A stretch of DNA of 34,252 bases from PKWO01 sp036384915 (GTDB taxonomy: Bacteria; Pseudomonadota; Gammaproteobacteria; Burkholderiales; Burkholderiaceae_D): positions 1 through 34,252 of the forward strand of contig DASVLJ010000059.1 of NCBI GenBank assembly GCA_036384915.1. Direction: 5' to 3'. This document shows, one piece after another, positions 7,801-15,497 of the stretch. The notes beneath the pieces were generated by a model. That model was given only the letters and a program-made list of their open reading frames with translations, did not search any database and had not been told where the DNA came from. The translations under genes were made by a program, and so were the position numbers. Numbering within the stretch: position 1 is the first letter of the stretch; each line of letters opens with the position of its first letter.

Positions 7801-8793
7801 ATGCTAAGTCGATTCGCCGGGGTGAGCCTTTATTTCACCCAGCTGCGCCAGCAGCCTGCCGCCATGGCAGCACTAATTAAGAAGGGCGGCAAGATCGTGA
7901 TCAATACCGCCCATGGCACCCTGCTCATCCTGGGTACCACCGCCATCACTGCCCTGTGCATGATGTTTTTCGACCCCAAACTGGCTGACGGCTTGAAGGC
8001 CCTGTCGCCGTTTGCCGAGCCGCAACCGAAGCCGCAACCCGTGGCCCTGGTTACGCCGCCGCTGTCGGACTTGATGGACGCGCCGGCGCCGCCGCCCGCT
8101 CCTGCAGCTTCGTCAGCCTCGGCCACAATCAAGCAGCTGGCACAAGCTCAGAAGGCCGATGCCCTGCTATCCGATGCGGACCTGGCGCATCTGGGCAACA
8201 CGCAAGAGCAGCAATGGGTGACCAACTGGCTGTCCAAGCGCTACCACGTCGCCGGCGATGCGGCCAATATGCTGGTTTCCGCTTCTTATATGACGGCGCG
8301 CGAAACCAAGCTCGATCCGCTGTTGATCCTGGCGGTGATGTGCATCGAATCGGGCCTGAACCCGTTTGCCGAAAGCGCGGTCGGCGCGCAAGGCTTGATG
8401 CAGGTGATGTCCAAGATCCATCGGGCGCGCTTCGAGCAACTGGGCGGCGTCAAGGCAGCACTGAACCCGGTGGCCAATATCCGCGTCGGCGCCATGATCC
8501 TGCGCGACTTCATCGAGCGCGGCGGCTCCGTCGAAGCCGGTCTGAAGCTTTACGTCGGCGCTGCGGCCTTCGAAAATGACGCCGGCTACGGCGCCAAGGT
8601 GATGGCCGAATATCACCGGCTGCAACAAGTAGCCGCCGGCAAGAGCGTGCCGACCACCTTCACAGCGCCCGTCATGACGACAGCCTTGAAGCACGCCGAC
8701 GGCGATGCCGCCAAGGAAGCGCAGCCGGAAAAGGCCGAACCGGCTTCGGCTGGGATTGAAGGCAAGGAAAGCAAGACGATCGCTTCGCTGTAA
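7801..8793 (+). CDS. Membrane-anchored lytic transglycosylase, SLT domain
   Basis: A 330-residue peptidoglycan lytic transglycosylase. Lyases of this type cleave between MurNAc and GlcNAc with formation of a 1,6-anhydro product. A single hydrophobic segment (about 38-57) follows a basic N-terminus and is probably an inner-membrane anchor. A Pro/Ala-rich linker (about 71-110) follows, and an SLT-type domain occupies about 150-280. The catalytic Glu183 lies in CIESGLNPFA and is followed by SAVGAQGLMQVM, the standard SLT ES-x-Nxx-A-S-x-GA-x-GLMQ pattern. The tail (about 285-330) is Ala/Lys/Glu-rich and low in complexity. The start is the ATG at 7801 with AGAGGAG 6-7 nt upstream. The gene is monocistronic, between the leader described above and a strong terminator at 8807. 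It is not close enough to MltA-F to name more exactly. Confidence 0.9.
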   Translation: MLSRFAGVSLYFTQLRQQPAAMAALIKKGGKIVINTAHGTLLILGTTAITALCMMFFDPKLADGLKALSPFAEPQPKPQPVALVTPPLSDLMDAPAPPPAPAASSASATIKQLAQAQKADALLSDADLAHLGNTQEQQWVTNWLSKRYHVAGDAANMLVSASYMTARETKLDPLLILAVMCIESGLNPFAESAVGAQGLMQVMSKIHRARFEQLGGVKAALNPVANIRVGAMILRDFIERGGSVEAGLKLYVGAAAFENDAGYGAKVMAEYHRLQQVAAGKSVPTTFTAPVMTTALKHADGDAAKEAQPEKAEPASAGIEGKESKTIASL

Positions 8794-8806
8794 GCGACAG
8801 CTCGCG

Positions 8807-8842
8807 AAAAGAAAAGGCCGCTGCAAGCGGCCTTTTCTTTTT
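8807..8842 (+). terminator. Strong intrinsic terminator, probably bidirectional
   Basis: A perfect 15-bp inverted repeat, AAAAGAAAAGGCCGC / GCGGCCTTTTCTTTT, flanks a 5-nt loop. It sits 14 bp after the transglycosylase stop. The T-rich right arm ends plus-strand transcripts, and the A-rich left arm provides a T-run for minus-strand transcripts coming from the aminotransferase operon. Confidence 0.9.
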
Positions 8843-8934
8843 GTAGCTTGCGCCGGCCTTCGCACGGTGAGTGCAGTGAAGCCGAACAATCCTACTTTTC
8901 CATTTTCAGCGAACGTATTCGTGCAATCGGCCGA

Positions 8935-8967
8935 TGTTGGGCTTCGCTGCGCTCAGCACCAACCTAC
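8935..8967. repeat. REP-like hairpin element
   Basis: TGTTGGGCTTCGCTGCG followed by CTCAGCACCAACCTA folds into a hairpin with GTTGG/CCAAC and GCT/AGC arms. This wording (GTAGGTTGGG..., CGAAGCCCAACA) resembles a dispersed intergenic repeat common in many proteobacteria. It lies 3 bp beyond the aminotransferase stop codon on the minus strand and may stabilise the 3' end of that mRNA. Confidence 0.5.
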
Positions 8968-8970
8968 CGG

Positions 8971-10173
8971 TCATGCCGACTTGCGGGCGTCGAAGAACTG
9001 TTTCATCCGCGCCACCGCTTCCTGCAGGTTCTCAATCGACGTTGCGTACGACAGGCGGATGTAGTTGTGTTCCGTATGCGGCCCGAAATCCAGCCCCGGC
9101 ACCAGTACCACACCGGCCTGCTCCAGCAAATCGATCGTCAATTGATCGGCGTTGTCGGACAGCGCCGAGCAATCGGCGTAGACGTAGAACGCGCCGTCGG
9201 GCATGACCGGCACCTTGAAGCCGAGTTCCTCCAGGGCCGGCACGATATAGTCGCGGCGGCGCTTGAATTCGGCCTTGCGCTGTTCGTAGATGGCCAGCGA
9301 TTCCGGCTCGAAGCAGGCCAGCGCGGCATACTGGGCGATCGAGGACGGGCAGATGAACAGGTTCTGCGCCAGTTTTTCCACTTCGCGCACCATATTTTCC
9401 GGCACCACCAGCCAGCCCAGGCGCCAGCCCGTCATGTTGAAATACTTGGAGAAGCTGTTGATGACGACGATATCGTCGCCGAGCGACAGCGCCGAGAACG
9501 ATTCGCCTTCGTAGCTCAAGCCCTGGTAGATTTCGTCGACGATGGTGAAGCCGTTGCGTGCGCGCACGGTCTTGACGATGGCCGCGAGTTCCGAATGCGC
9601 AATCGAGGTGCCGGTCGGGTTCGAGGGCGAGGCCAGCAGCACGCCGCGCGTGTTGGCGCTCCAGTTTTCCCGCACCATGGCGTCGGACAACTGGAAACGC
9701 TGTTCCGGGCCGCTGGCCACCATCCTGGCCTTGCCGTCGAAGGCGGCGACGAAATGGCGGTTGCACGGGTAGGAAGGATCGGGCATCAGCACTTCAGTGC
9801 CGGGGTCGACCAGGGTGGCGCAAGCCAGCAGCAGCGCGGCGGAAGCGCCGGCCGTGACGACGATGCGCGAGGCCGGGATGTCCAGGCCGTAGACGCGGCG
9901 ATAATGCGCGCTGATCGCTTCGCGCAGCGCCGGAATTCCGGTCGAATTGGTGTATTGCAGGCGGCCGTCGCTCATGGCGCGCGTTGCCGCAGCCACCACC
10001 GGCGCTGGCGCCGTGAAGTCGGGCTCGCCTATGCCCATGTGGATGATGTGCCGGCCCTGCTGCTCCAGCGCGGCGGCTTTCTTGACCAGTTCCATGACGT
10101 GGAACGGCGCAATATTTCCCAGACGGCCGGCCAATTGCGCCGCCTTGTGTTCCGCCCGATGTGACTCTGCCAT
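8971..10173 (-). CDS. PLP-dependent class I/II aminotransferase (aspartate aminotransferase-like)
   Basis: A 400-residue fold-type I aminotransferase. The PLP Schiff-base lysine is Lys243 in NSFSKYFNMTGWRLGW. Other cofactor-site residues visible are Asn185 in SPSNPTG, Asp213 in IVDEIY and the AGASAAL turn (109-115); GIGEPDFTAP near residue 48 is the usual N-terminal substrate-lid segment. It transfers amino groups between an amino acid and a 2-oxo acid; the exact amino acid is not evident. The frame extends to a TTG at 10197, but the ATG at 10173 has GGGAG close upstream, so I use the ATG. It follows nusB by 32 bp and is the last gene of the ribBA-ribH-nusB transcript, ending before the bidirectional terminator at 8807. 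Confidence 0.93.
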   Translation of the reverse strand: MAESHRAEHKAAQLAGRLGNIAPFHVMELVKKAAALEQQGRHIIHMGIGEPDFTAPAPVVAAATRAMSDGRLQYTNSTGIPALREAISAHYRRVYGLDIPASRIVVTAGASAALLLACATLVDPGTEVLMPDPSYPCNRHFVAAFDGKARMVASGPEQRFQLSDAMVRENWSANTRGVLLASPSNPTGTSIAHSELAAIVKTVRARNGFTIVDEIYQGLSYEGESFSALSLGDDIVVINSFSKYFNMTGWRLGWLVVPENMVREVEKLAQNLFICPSSIAQYAALACFEPESLAIYEQRKAEFKRRRDYIVPALEELGFKVPVMPDGAFYVYADCSALSDNADQLTIDLLEQAGVVLVPGLDFGPHTEHNYIRLSYATSIENLQEAVARMKQFFDARKSA

Positions 10174-10205
10174 GGCTCCCGCCCGAATTGCCGTCAAGCG
10201 CTGCG

Positions 10206-10673
10206 CTATTGGCCGGCAGCCGTCACTTCGACGCTGCGCACCTTGGCCGCGAGCTTGTCGAGCACGCCATTGACGTATTTGTGGCCGTCGATGCCGCCGA
10301 AGGATTTGGTCAACTCGACGGCTTCGTTGATCACGACCTTGTAGGGGATTTCAAGATGGTTCTTCAGCTCGTAGGCGCCGATCAGCAGCGCCGCATGCTC
10401 GACCGGCGACAGCAGGTCCATGGGGCGGTCGATCAAAGGGGCGAGGTCGGTGCGCAACTGCGCGACATCCTTCAGCGCGCCATGCAGGAGCGAATCGAAA
10501 TGCTCGGCATCGGCCTTGTCGAAGCCGTGCGCTTCGCGGATATGCGCCTCGATGGCGCCCGCATCTTCCTTGTTCAGCAGCCACTCGTAGATGCCCTGCA
10601 GGGCGAATTCGCGGGCGCGGTGGCGCGGGGTGCGGTTCTTGTTGGGGTTCGCGTGTACGGATTTCTGGGTCAT
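10206..10673 (-). CDS. nusB: Transcription antitermination factor NusB
   Basis: NusB joins NusE (ribosomal protein S10) to bind the boxA RNA in rRNA leaders and prevents premature termination of rRNA transcription. The 155-residue helical protein carries the family motifs RHRAREFALQGIYEWLLN (about 17-34) and, at the C-terminus, IPYKVVINEAVELTKSFG followed by GHKYVNGVLDKL. These match NusB clearly. It follows ribH by 47 bp, the common ribH-nusB arrangement of proteobacteria. A GC-rich hairpin (10683-10700) sits immediately upstream of its ATG. Confidence 0.97.
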   Translation of the reverse strand: MTQKSVHANPNKNRTPRHRAREFALQGIYEWLLNKEDAGAIEAHIREAHGFDKADAEHFDSLLHGALKDVAQLRTDLAPLIDRPMDLLSPVEHAALLIGAYELKNHLEIPYKVVINEAVELTKSFGGIDGHKYVNGVLDKLAAKVRSVEVTAAGQ

Positions 10674-10682
10674 GGGTTCTTT

Positions 10683-10700
10683 GCCCGGATCGTACCGGGC
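10683..10700 (-). promoter_or_regulatory. GC-rich hairpin just upstream of the nusB start
   Basis: GCCCGG and CCGGGC form a perfect 6-bp stem with a 6-nt loop, ending 9 nt before the nusB ATG. It occupies the place of the ribosome binding region and could lower nusB translation or act as an mRNA processing or stability element between ribH and nusB. Confidence 0.4.
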
Positions 10701-10720
10701 AGCGTTATTACTGCTTCTTC

Positions 10721-11206
10721 TTACTCTTCTTCGGTCGCGTCGGCAAGCTCTTCAAGCGCCATGGCCAGGTTCGCCATCTCGACGGCGACGCGCGCCGCAT
10801 CGGCGCCCTTCTCTTCCATACGCGCTTCGGCTTGCTCATCGGTATCGGTGGTGAGCACGGCGTTGGCGATCGGGATGCCGAAATCGAGCCCCACGCGCGT
10901 GATGCCGGCGCCGGATTCGTTCGATACCAGTTCGAAGTGATAGGTCTCGCCGCGGATCACCGCGCCGATGGCGATCAGCGCATCGAACTGCATGGTCTCG
11001 GCCATCTTTTGCAGCGCCAGCGGAATTTCCAGCGCGCCCGGCACGGTCACCTGCAGCACGTCTTCATCGGCCACGCCAAGGTGCTTCAGCTCGGCCAGGC
11101 AGGAAGCCAGCAAGCCGTGGCACACGTCTTCATTGAAGCGCGCCTGGACGATGCCGATACGCAGGCTTTCGCCATTGAGATTGGTTTCGTAAAATCCTGT
11201 GGTCAT
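10721..11206 (-). CDS. ribH: 6,7-dimethyl-8-ribityllumazine synthase
   Basis: RibH condenses 5-amino-6-ribitylaminouracil with 3,4-dihydroxy-2-butanone 4-phosphate to give lumazine, the penultimate step of riboflavin synthesis. The 161-residue protein shows the family blocks RIGIVQARFNEDVCHGLL, VPGALEIPLALQKMAE and IAIGAVIRGETYHFELVSNE (about 74-93), with the catalytic-site histidine in the ETYHFE motif. The C-terminus is an acidic tail (ADATEEE). The frame runs up to a TTG at 11221, but the ATG at 11206 has GGGAGAA upstream within the end of ribBA and is the better start. Translation is probably coupled to ribBA, whose stop is 11 bp upstream. Confidence 0.97.
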   Translation of the reverse strand: MTTGFYETNLNGESLRIGIVQARFNEDVCHGLLASCLAELKHLGVADEDVLQVTVPGALEIPLALQKMAETMQFDALIAIGAVIRGETYHFELVSNESGAGITRVGLDFGIPIANAVLTTDTDEQAEARMEEKGADAARVAVEMANLAMALEELADATEEE

Positions 11207-11217
11207 GCTGTTCTCCC

Positions 11218-12333
11218 TCAATTACAGTCTGGCGTGGCTTCGTAACCGACCACCTCGAGATCGAAACCGGTCATCGAGGGCATCTTGCGCGGGCTGGCGA
11301 GGAGCTTCATCTTGCACACGCCGATGTCCTTCAGTATCTGCGCGCCGATGCCGTAGGTGCGCAAATCCATGCGCGTGGCGCGCGGTTGCGGGCGCTTTTC
11401 CGGATCGTTCAAGGCGGAAAACTGGGCGAACATCTGTTCGGCCGATTCCTCGCAATTCAACAGCACCAGCACGCCGCGCTCGGACTCCTTGATCGCCGCC
11501 ATGGCGGCCGACAGGTTCCAGGAGTGCGTCGTGTCCCTAGTTTCGAGCATATCAAGGATCGAGACCGGCTGGTGCACCCGCACCAAAGTTTCGCTCTGGG
11601 GAACAACAGTGCCGTGCACCAGGGCCAGGTGGGCGCCGCCGCTGGGCTTGTCGCGGAAGGCGATGGCGCGGAAGGTGCCCTGCGCAGTGCGCATGTCGCG
11701 TTCGCCGATGCGCTCGACGATGCTTTCGGTCTTGCTGCGGTAATGGATGAGGTCGGCAATGGTGCCGATCTTCAAGCCGTGCTCTTCGGCGAATTCCATC
11801 AGGTCGGGCAAGCGCGCCATGGTGCCGTCGTCCTTCATGATCTCGCAGATCACGGCGGCCGGGGTCAAACCGGCCAGTTCGGCGAAGTCGCAGCCCGCTT
11901 CGGTATGGCCGGCGCGCATCAGCACCCCGCCCTTTTGCGCCTTGAGCGGGAAGATATGGCCCGGCTGGACGATATCCGCCGGCTTGGCGTTGCGCGCCAC
12001 GGCCACCTGCACCGTGCGGGCGCGGTCGGCGGCGGAAATGCCGGTGGTCACGCCTTCGGCGGCTTCGATCGAGACGGTGAAATTGGTGCCGTAAGACGTG
12101 CCGTTGCGGCTGGTCATCATCGGCAGGTTCAATTGCTCGCAGCGCTCCGCCGTCAGCGTGAGGCAGATCAAGCCGCGGCCGTATTTGGCCATGAAATTGA
12201 TCGCCTCGGGCGTGACGAATTCGGCCGCCAGCACCAAATCGCCTTCGTTTTCGCGGTCTTCTTCGTCGACCAGAATCACCATGCGTCCGGCACGGAGTTC
12301 GGCAACGATTTCCTGGGTAGTTGATATTGGCAT
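11218..12333 (-). CDS. ribBA: 3,4-dihydroxy-2-butanone 4-phosphate synthase fused to a degenerate RibA-like domain (RibBX type)
   Basis: The N-terminal domain (about 1-205 of 371) is an intact RibB, which makes the four-carbon unit for lumazine from ribulose 5-phosphate. It shows DEEDRENEGDLVLAAE (about 23-38, acidic metal-binding loop), TSRNGTSYGTNF and the RAGHTEAGCDFAELAG motif. The C-terminal domain (about 206-371) aligns with GTP cyclohydrolase II but lacks its catalytic core: where RibA has GD followed by three zinc-binding cysteines (the CDCG region), this protein has a VRVHQPVSILDMLE stretch with no cysteines. The GRNIGL-type segment is also missing. It is therefore probably not a working RibA; such RibBX forms are known in proteobacteria. 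I chose the ATG at 12333 because family homology starts there; the frame extends to 12426 without support. Confidence 0.93.
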   Translation of the reverse strand: MPISTTQEIVAELRAGRMVILVDEEDRENEGDLVLAAEFVTPEAINFMAKYGRGLICLTLTAERCEQLNLPMMTSRNGTSYGTNFTVSIEAAEGVTTGISAADRARTVQVAVARNAKPADIVQPGHIFPLKAQKGGVLMRAGHTEAGCDFAELAGLTPAAVICEIMKDDGTMARLPDLMEFAEEHGLKIGTIADLIHYRSKTESIVERIGERDMRTAQGTFRAIAFRDKPSGGAHLALVHGTVVPQSETLVRVHQPVSILDMLETRDTTHSWNLSAAMAAIKESERGVLVLLNCEESAEQMFAQFSALNDPEKRPQPRATRMDLRTYGIGAQILKDIGVCKMKLLASPRKMPSMTGFDLEVVGYEATPDCN

Positions 12334-12634
12334 CGTGAAATCCTCGTAACCCGCTATTTTAAAGGATTTGCGACACAAAGGAGATAACCGGACCGGAGGG
12401 CGGCAAGACCGGCGGTGCCGTCCCAACCTGCGGTTGCGACGCCCTTTGTCGGCGAACGGGGCAGCCCATCAATCGCCCAGACTTTTCCGTGCGACAACAC
12501 GTAGAAAAAAGGGAAATAGTTTTATTTATACAATAAAAATGGCAGCCATACTACGGTCAATTTGTTACACCCCCATGACCACTTGCACGAAACGTTGCGT
12601 CTACGCGAATTTGCCATTTTTCCCACAAAATTCC

Positions 12635-12664
12635 TTGACCGTATTTTCCCGCCCATCGTTTAAT
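12635..12664 (+). promoter_or_regulatory. Candidate sigma70 promoter for the TonB-dependent receptor
   Basis: TTGACC (12635-12640) and TTTAAT (12659-12664) are 18 nt apart, each with one or two departures from consensus. The transcript would begin near 12671 and carry a leader of about 170 nt. Confidence 0.5.
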
Positions 12665-12673
12665 GCGCGTCGG

Positions 12674-12696
12674 TTGCAAGAACGGACAGCTTGCAA
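12674..12696 (+). promoter_or_regulatory. Perfect 7-bp dyad at the predicted 5' end of the receptor mRNA
   Basis: TTGCAAG and CTTGCAA flank nine bases right after the predicted transcription start. It could be an operator for a repressor or a 5'-end mRNA hairpin. Confidence 0.4.
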
Positions 12697-12838
12697 TCGT
12701 TACATTGGGGCAATTTCCATCACCCCGAAAAAGAATAGTCCGACCCAGGCTCTTTTTGACTAATACCAGGCAAGCCCGTGCGCCCATCCCCCACAGGGGA
12801 TGCATGGCGCACCGCTGGACCCTTACCCAGGAGAATTC

Positions 12839-15223
12839 ATGCAGTCCGCTTTCAAACCCCGATCCAAGTTCGGCCTGAATCCGATCACGCTGGCTTGCCA
12901 GCTGATGCTGTTGGGCGCCGCTTCCAACGCCTTCGCGCAGAGCGAACCGGTGGCCACCTCGCAAGACGACGCCAACCACGTCACCATCACGGCACAGAAG
13001 GCCGGCATGGGCTTGATGGTGCGCGAAGACGCACCCAAGGCGCGCAGCACCATTACCAAGGAAGAACTCCAGAAGCTGCGCGGCACCGACAATGCCTATC
13101 AATCGATGTCGCTACTGCCTTCGGTCAATAGCTACAACTACGACGGCACGGGCCTGTTCGGCGGCGGCTTGACCATGCGCGGCTTCAACAGCGACCAGAT
13201 CGGCGCCACCATCAACGGCGTGCCGATCAACGACTCGGGCAACTTCGCGATCTACCCGACCGAATTCGTCGACCAGGAAAACGTCTGCAAGGAATTCGTC
13301 ACCCAAGGTTCGACCGACGTGGATTCGCCGCACGTGGGCGCCACCGGCGGCAATATCGGCATCGTCACTTGCGATCCGGAGGACAAGCAGCGTTTCCGCA
13401 TCGCCCAGACGCTGGGCGGCTTGAACCTGACCAAGACTTATCTGCGCTACGATACCGGCCGCTTCGCCGACGATCGCGCCAAGGTCTTCATCTCCTATTC
13501 CTACGCGCAAGCCGACAAGTGGAAGGGCGAAGGCAAAGCCACGCGCGACCACGTCGATATGGGTTTCCGCTTCGACTTCGACCGCTTCAACTACATCACG
13601 GGCGCGGTGCTGGTCAACCGCATGTTGAACAACAACATCTACGACCCCAGCCTGGCCGAATTGAATGCCCATGGCTATTACTACGACTACGCCTCGGCCT
13701 TCTCCGGCCACGTTAACGGCGTCAAGGGTACTGCGCAAAGCGATGTCAGCCAAAGCCCGGCCTACTACAAGCTGTCGCTCAACCCGTTCGAGAACGTCAT
13801 CGCTTCGGCCACCGGCCACTTCCGCCTGAACGACAGCACCGAGCTGAAAGTCATGCCCTATCTGTGGTTCGGCTACGGCACGGGCGGTTCGCAGGAAAAG
13901 CTGATGGCCGAAAGCGGCTTCCTCAATCCCGCCACCGGCAAGCTGCAAGGCGTCGATCTGAACGGCGACGGCGACACGCTGGACAAGGTGCTTGTCGCCA
14001 CGTCTTCCATCACCAAGACCGACCGTCCCGGCATCACGACCTCGATCGTCGAGACGCTGGCCAACCACACCATTCTCGGCGGTTTCTGGTACGAACAGGC
14101 GCACCACAAGCAGACCGCGCCGATGGAATTGTTGCCCGCCGACGGCAACATTGCCGATCCGTGGTTCCGCGGCAGCTACGTCGACCGCGTCGACGGCTCG
14201 CCCTACCAGGGCCGCGACTGGCTGACGATCTCGGACGCCTGGCAATTCTTCCTGCAAGACACGATCGCCCTGATGGACGACAAGCTGCGCATCAACATCG
14301 GCGTGCGCGACCCGAGCATCCGCCGCGACTTCACCAACCTGCCCAACGAAGGCAACAACTCGGCGACGTATTACGAAATCAAGCGCACCTATAACGACGT
14401 GCTGCCGCAGATCGGCGCCCGTTTCGATTTCGACGCCGAAAATCAAATGTTCGCCAGCCTGTCGAAGAACATGAAGGCGCCGCCGAACTTCGCCTTCTCG
14501 TCTTCGACCGGCGACAACGTCACCATCGTCAACGGCCTGCCCGTGCTTTCCTCCGTCGTAAAACCGGAAACCTCGTGGGATCTCGACGTCGGCTACCGCT
14601 ATCAGGGCAAGGCCATGATCGCGCAAGCGACCGTCTTTGCCGTGGACTACCGCAACCGCATGGCCAATGCCTTCGATCCGGAAACCCAGGTCGGCTCCTA
14701 CATCAACGCCGGCTCGGTCAAGACCCATGGCTTCGAACTCGAAGCGGGCAACACGCCGATCAACGGCTGGTCGGCCTACGGTTCGTTCGGTTATACCGAC
14801 AGCGAAATCCAGGACAACATCCAGGTCAGCAAGACCGGCGTGCTGCCGACGGCCGGCAAGGAATTTCCCGTGACGCCGAAGACCAAGGTCGGCCTGTCGG
14901 TGCAATATGAAACCCCGGTCTGGTATGCACGCTTCAAGGCGCAGCACACAAGCAGCCAATGGGCTACCCTGGTCAACGACCAGGAAGCTCCCGGCTATAC
15001 GCTGTGCGACTTCGACGCGGGCTATCAATTCCAGGGCAGCGCCATGTTCAAGAACCCCACGCTGCGCCTGAACGTCAGCAACGTATTCAACAAGCAATAC
15101 ATGAACCCGGCATCGAACAGCGTCACCAATTCGACAACGATCAACGGCGTGGCACCCGGCGGCGTGTACTACTACCTCGGCGCCCCGCGCCTGGTTTCGG
15201 CCTCGTTCCAGGTTGATTTCTGA
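12839..15223 (+). CDS. TonB-dependent outer membrane receptor
   Basis: A 794-residue TonB-dependent transporter. A signal peptide ends near SNAFA-Q (residue 33). The plug domain (about 55-180) contains GLTMRGFNSDQIGATINGVP and two cysteines (C150, C178) that could form a disulfide. The rest reads as a 22-strand barrel with many aromatic-girdle residues, and it ends SASFQVDF with the terminal Phe typical of Bam-assembled proteins. A TonB box is not obvious; the segment after the signal peptide (EPVATSQDDANHVTITAQK) is the likely place. The substrate cannot be told from sequence. It lies between two riboflavin gene blocks but in its own divergent unit, so a link to flavins is only a thought. 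I chose the ATG at 12839 because AGGAG lies 6 nt upstream and it begins the signal peptide. Confidence 0.93.
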   Translation: MQSAFKPRSKFGLNPITLACQLMLLGAASNAFAQSEPVATSQDDANHVTITAQKAGMGLMVREDAPKARSTITKEELQKLRGTDNAYQSMSLLPSVNSYNYDGTGLFGGGLTMRGFNSDQIGATINGVPINDSGNFAIYPTEFVDQENVCKEFVTQGSTDVDSPHVGATGGNIGIVTCDPEDKQRFRIAQTLGGLNLTKTYLRYDTGRFADDRAKVFISYSYAQADKWKGEGKATRDHVDMGFRFDFDRFNYITGAVLVNRMLNNNIYDPSLAELNAHGYYYDYASAFSGHVNGVKGTAQSDVSQSPAYYKLSLNPFENVIASATGHFRLNDSTELKVMPYLWFGYGTGGSQEKLMAESGFLNPATGKLQGVDLNGDGDTLDKVLVATSSITKTDRPGITTSIVETLANHTILGGFWYEQAHHKQTAPMELLPADGNIADPWFRGSYVDRVDGSPYQGRDWLTISDAWQFFLQDTIALMDDKLRINIGVRDPSIRRDFTNLPNEGNNSATYYEIKRTYNDVLPQIGARFDFDAENQMFASLSKNMKAPPNFAFSSSTGDNVTIVNGLPVLSSVVKPETSWDLDVGYRYQGKAMIAQATVFAVDYRNRMANAFDPETQVGSYINAGSVKTHGFELEAGNTPINGWSAYGSFGYTDSEIQDNIQVSKTGVLPTAGKEFPVTPKTKVGLSVQYETPVWYARFKAQHTSSQWATLVNDQEAPGYTLCDFDAGYQFQGSAMFKNPTLRLNVSNVFNKQYMNPASNSVTNSTTINGVAPGGVYYYLGAPRLVSASFQVDF

Positions 15224-15238
15224 TAGGCAGTTGACAAC

Positions 15239-15262
15239 AAGGCATGGCTACGGCCATGTCTT
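15239..15262 (+). promoter_or_regulatory. 10-bp hairpin just after the receptor stop codon
   Basis: AAGGCATGGC and GCCATGTCTT pair completely with one G-T wobble around TACG. No T-run follows. It may protect the 3' end of the receptor mRNA ahead of the true terminator at 15368. Confidence 0.4.
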
Positions 15263-15367
15263 GGGCTAACAGTCCAGTCCTAAATGTAAGATTGGGTAAC
15301 AAAGGGGGAAGCTTGAACCGGCCCACGCTATAGTAAAGCGGTCTATCCCCCCCATACCCAATGGGTT

Positions 15368-15402
15368 AAGTCCGTAGCCGGCATGGCTGCGGACTTTTTT
15401 TA
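15368..15402 (+). terminator. Intrinsic terminator of the TonB-dependent receptor transcript
   Basis: AAGTCCGTAGCC and GGCTGCGGACTT form a 12-bp stem with one G-T pair and a GGCAT loop, followed by a run of T residues. It is about 145 bp after the receptor stop codon. Confidence 0.85.
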
Positions 15403-15470
15403 TGGGCGGACGGTTTCCGGGTCCACGCAAAGCACGCATGCTTGGACTTGCCCCGGCAGATATATCACGT

Positions 15471-15496
15471 GCAAGCTGGGACAAGTCCCAGCTTGC
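15471..15496 (-). terminator. Strong 12-bp hairpin directly after ribE
   Basis: GCAAGCTGGGAC and GTCCCAGCTTGC form a perfect inverted repeat with only two bases between them, one base beyond the ribE stop codon. No T-run follows on the minus strand. It probably ends or protects the glyA-nrdR-ribD-ribE mRNA, perhaps together with Rho. Confidence 0.55.
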
Positions 15497-15497
15497 T

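Larger units (their letters stand above)
12334..12838. other. Divergent intergenic region between ribBA and the TonB-dependent receptor
   Basis: About 505 bp without a gene. It holds a 7-bp inverted repeat TTTTATT/AATAAAA (12520-12538) in AT-rich DNA, a plus-strand promoter candidate (12635-12664) and a leader hairpin (12674-12696). On the minus strand TTGACC with a weak TTTATT 17 nt downstream (near 12536-12564) could serve ribBA. I looked for an FMN riboswitch ahead of ribBA and did not find its conserved core. Confidence 0.5.

Noticed and set aside
12334..12480. Possible FMN riboswitch upstream of ribBA
   Set aside because: Only a chance ACCGGCGGT-like piece on the wrong strand was seen. 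The conserved GGGGUGAA and GCCCGCGAGC parts are absent.
13112..15097. Long minus-strand frame of 661 codons opposite the TonB-dependent receptor
   Set aside because: It is a shadow of the receptor gene caused by high-GC codon bias. Its product shows no family motif.
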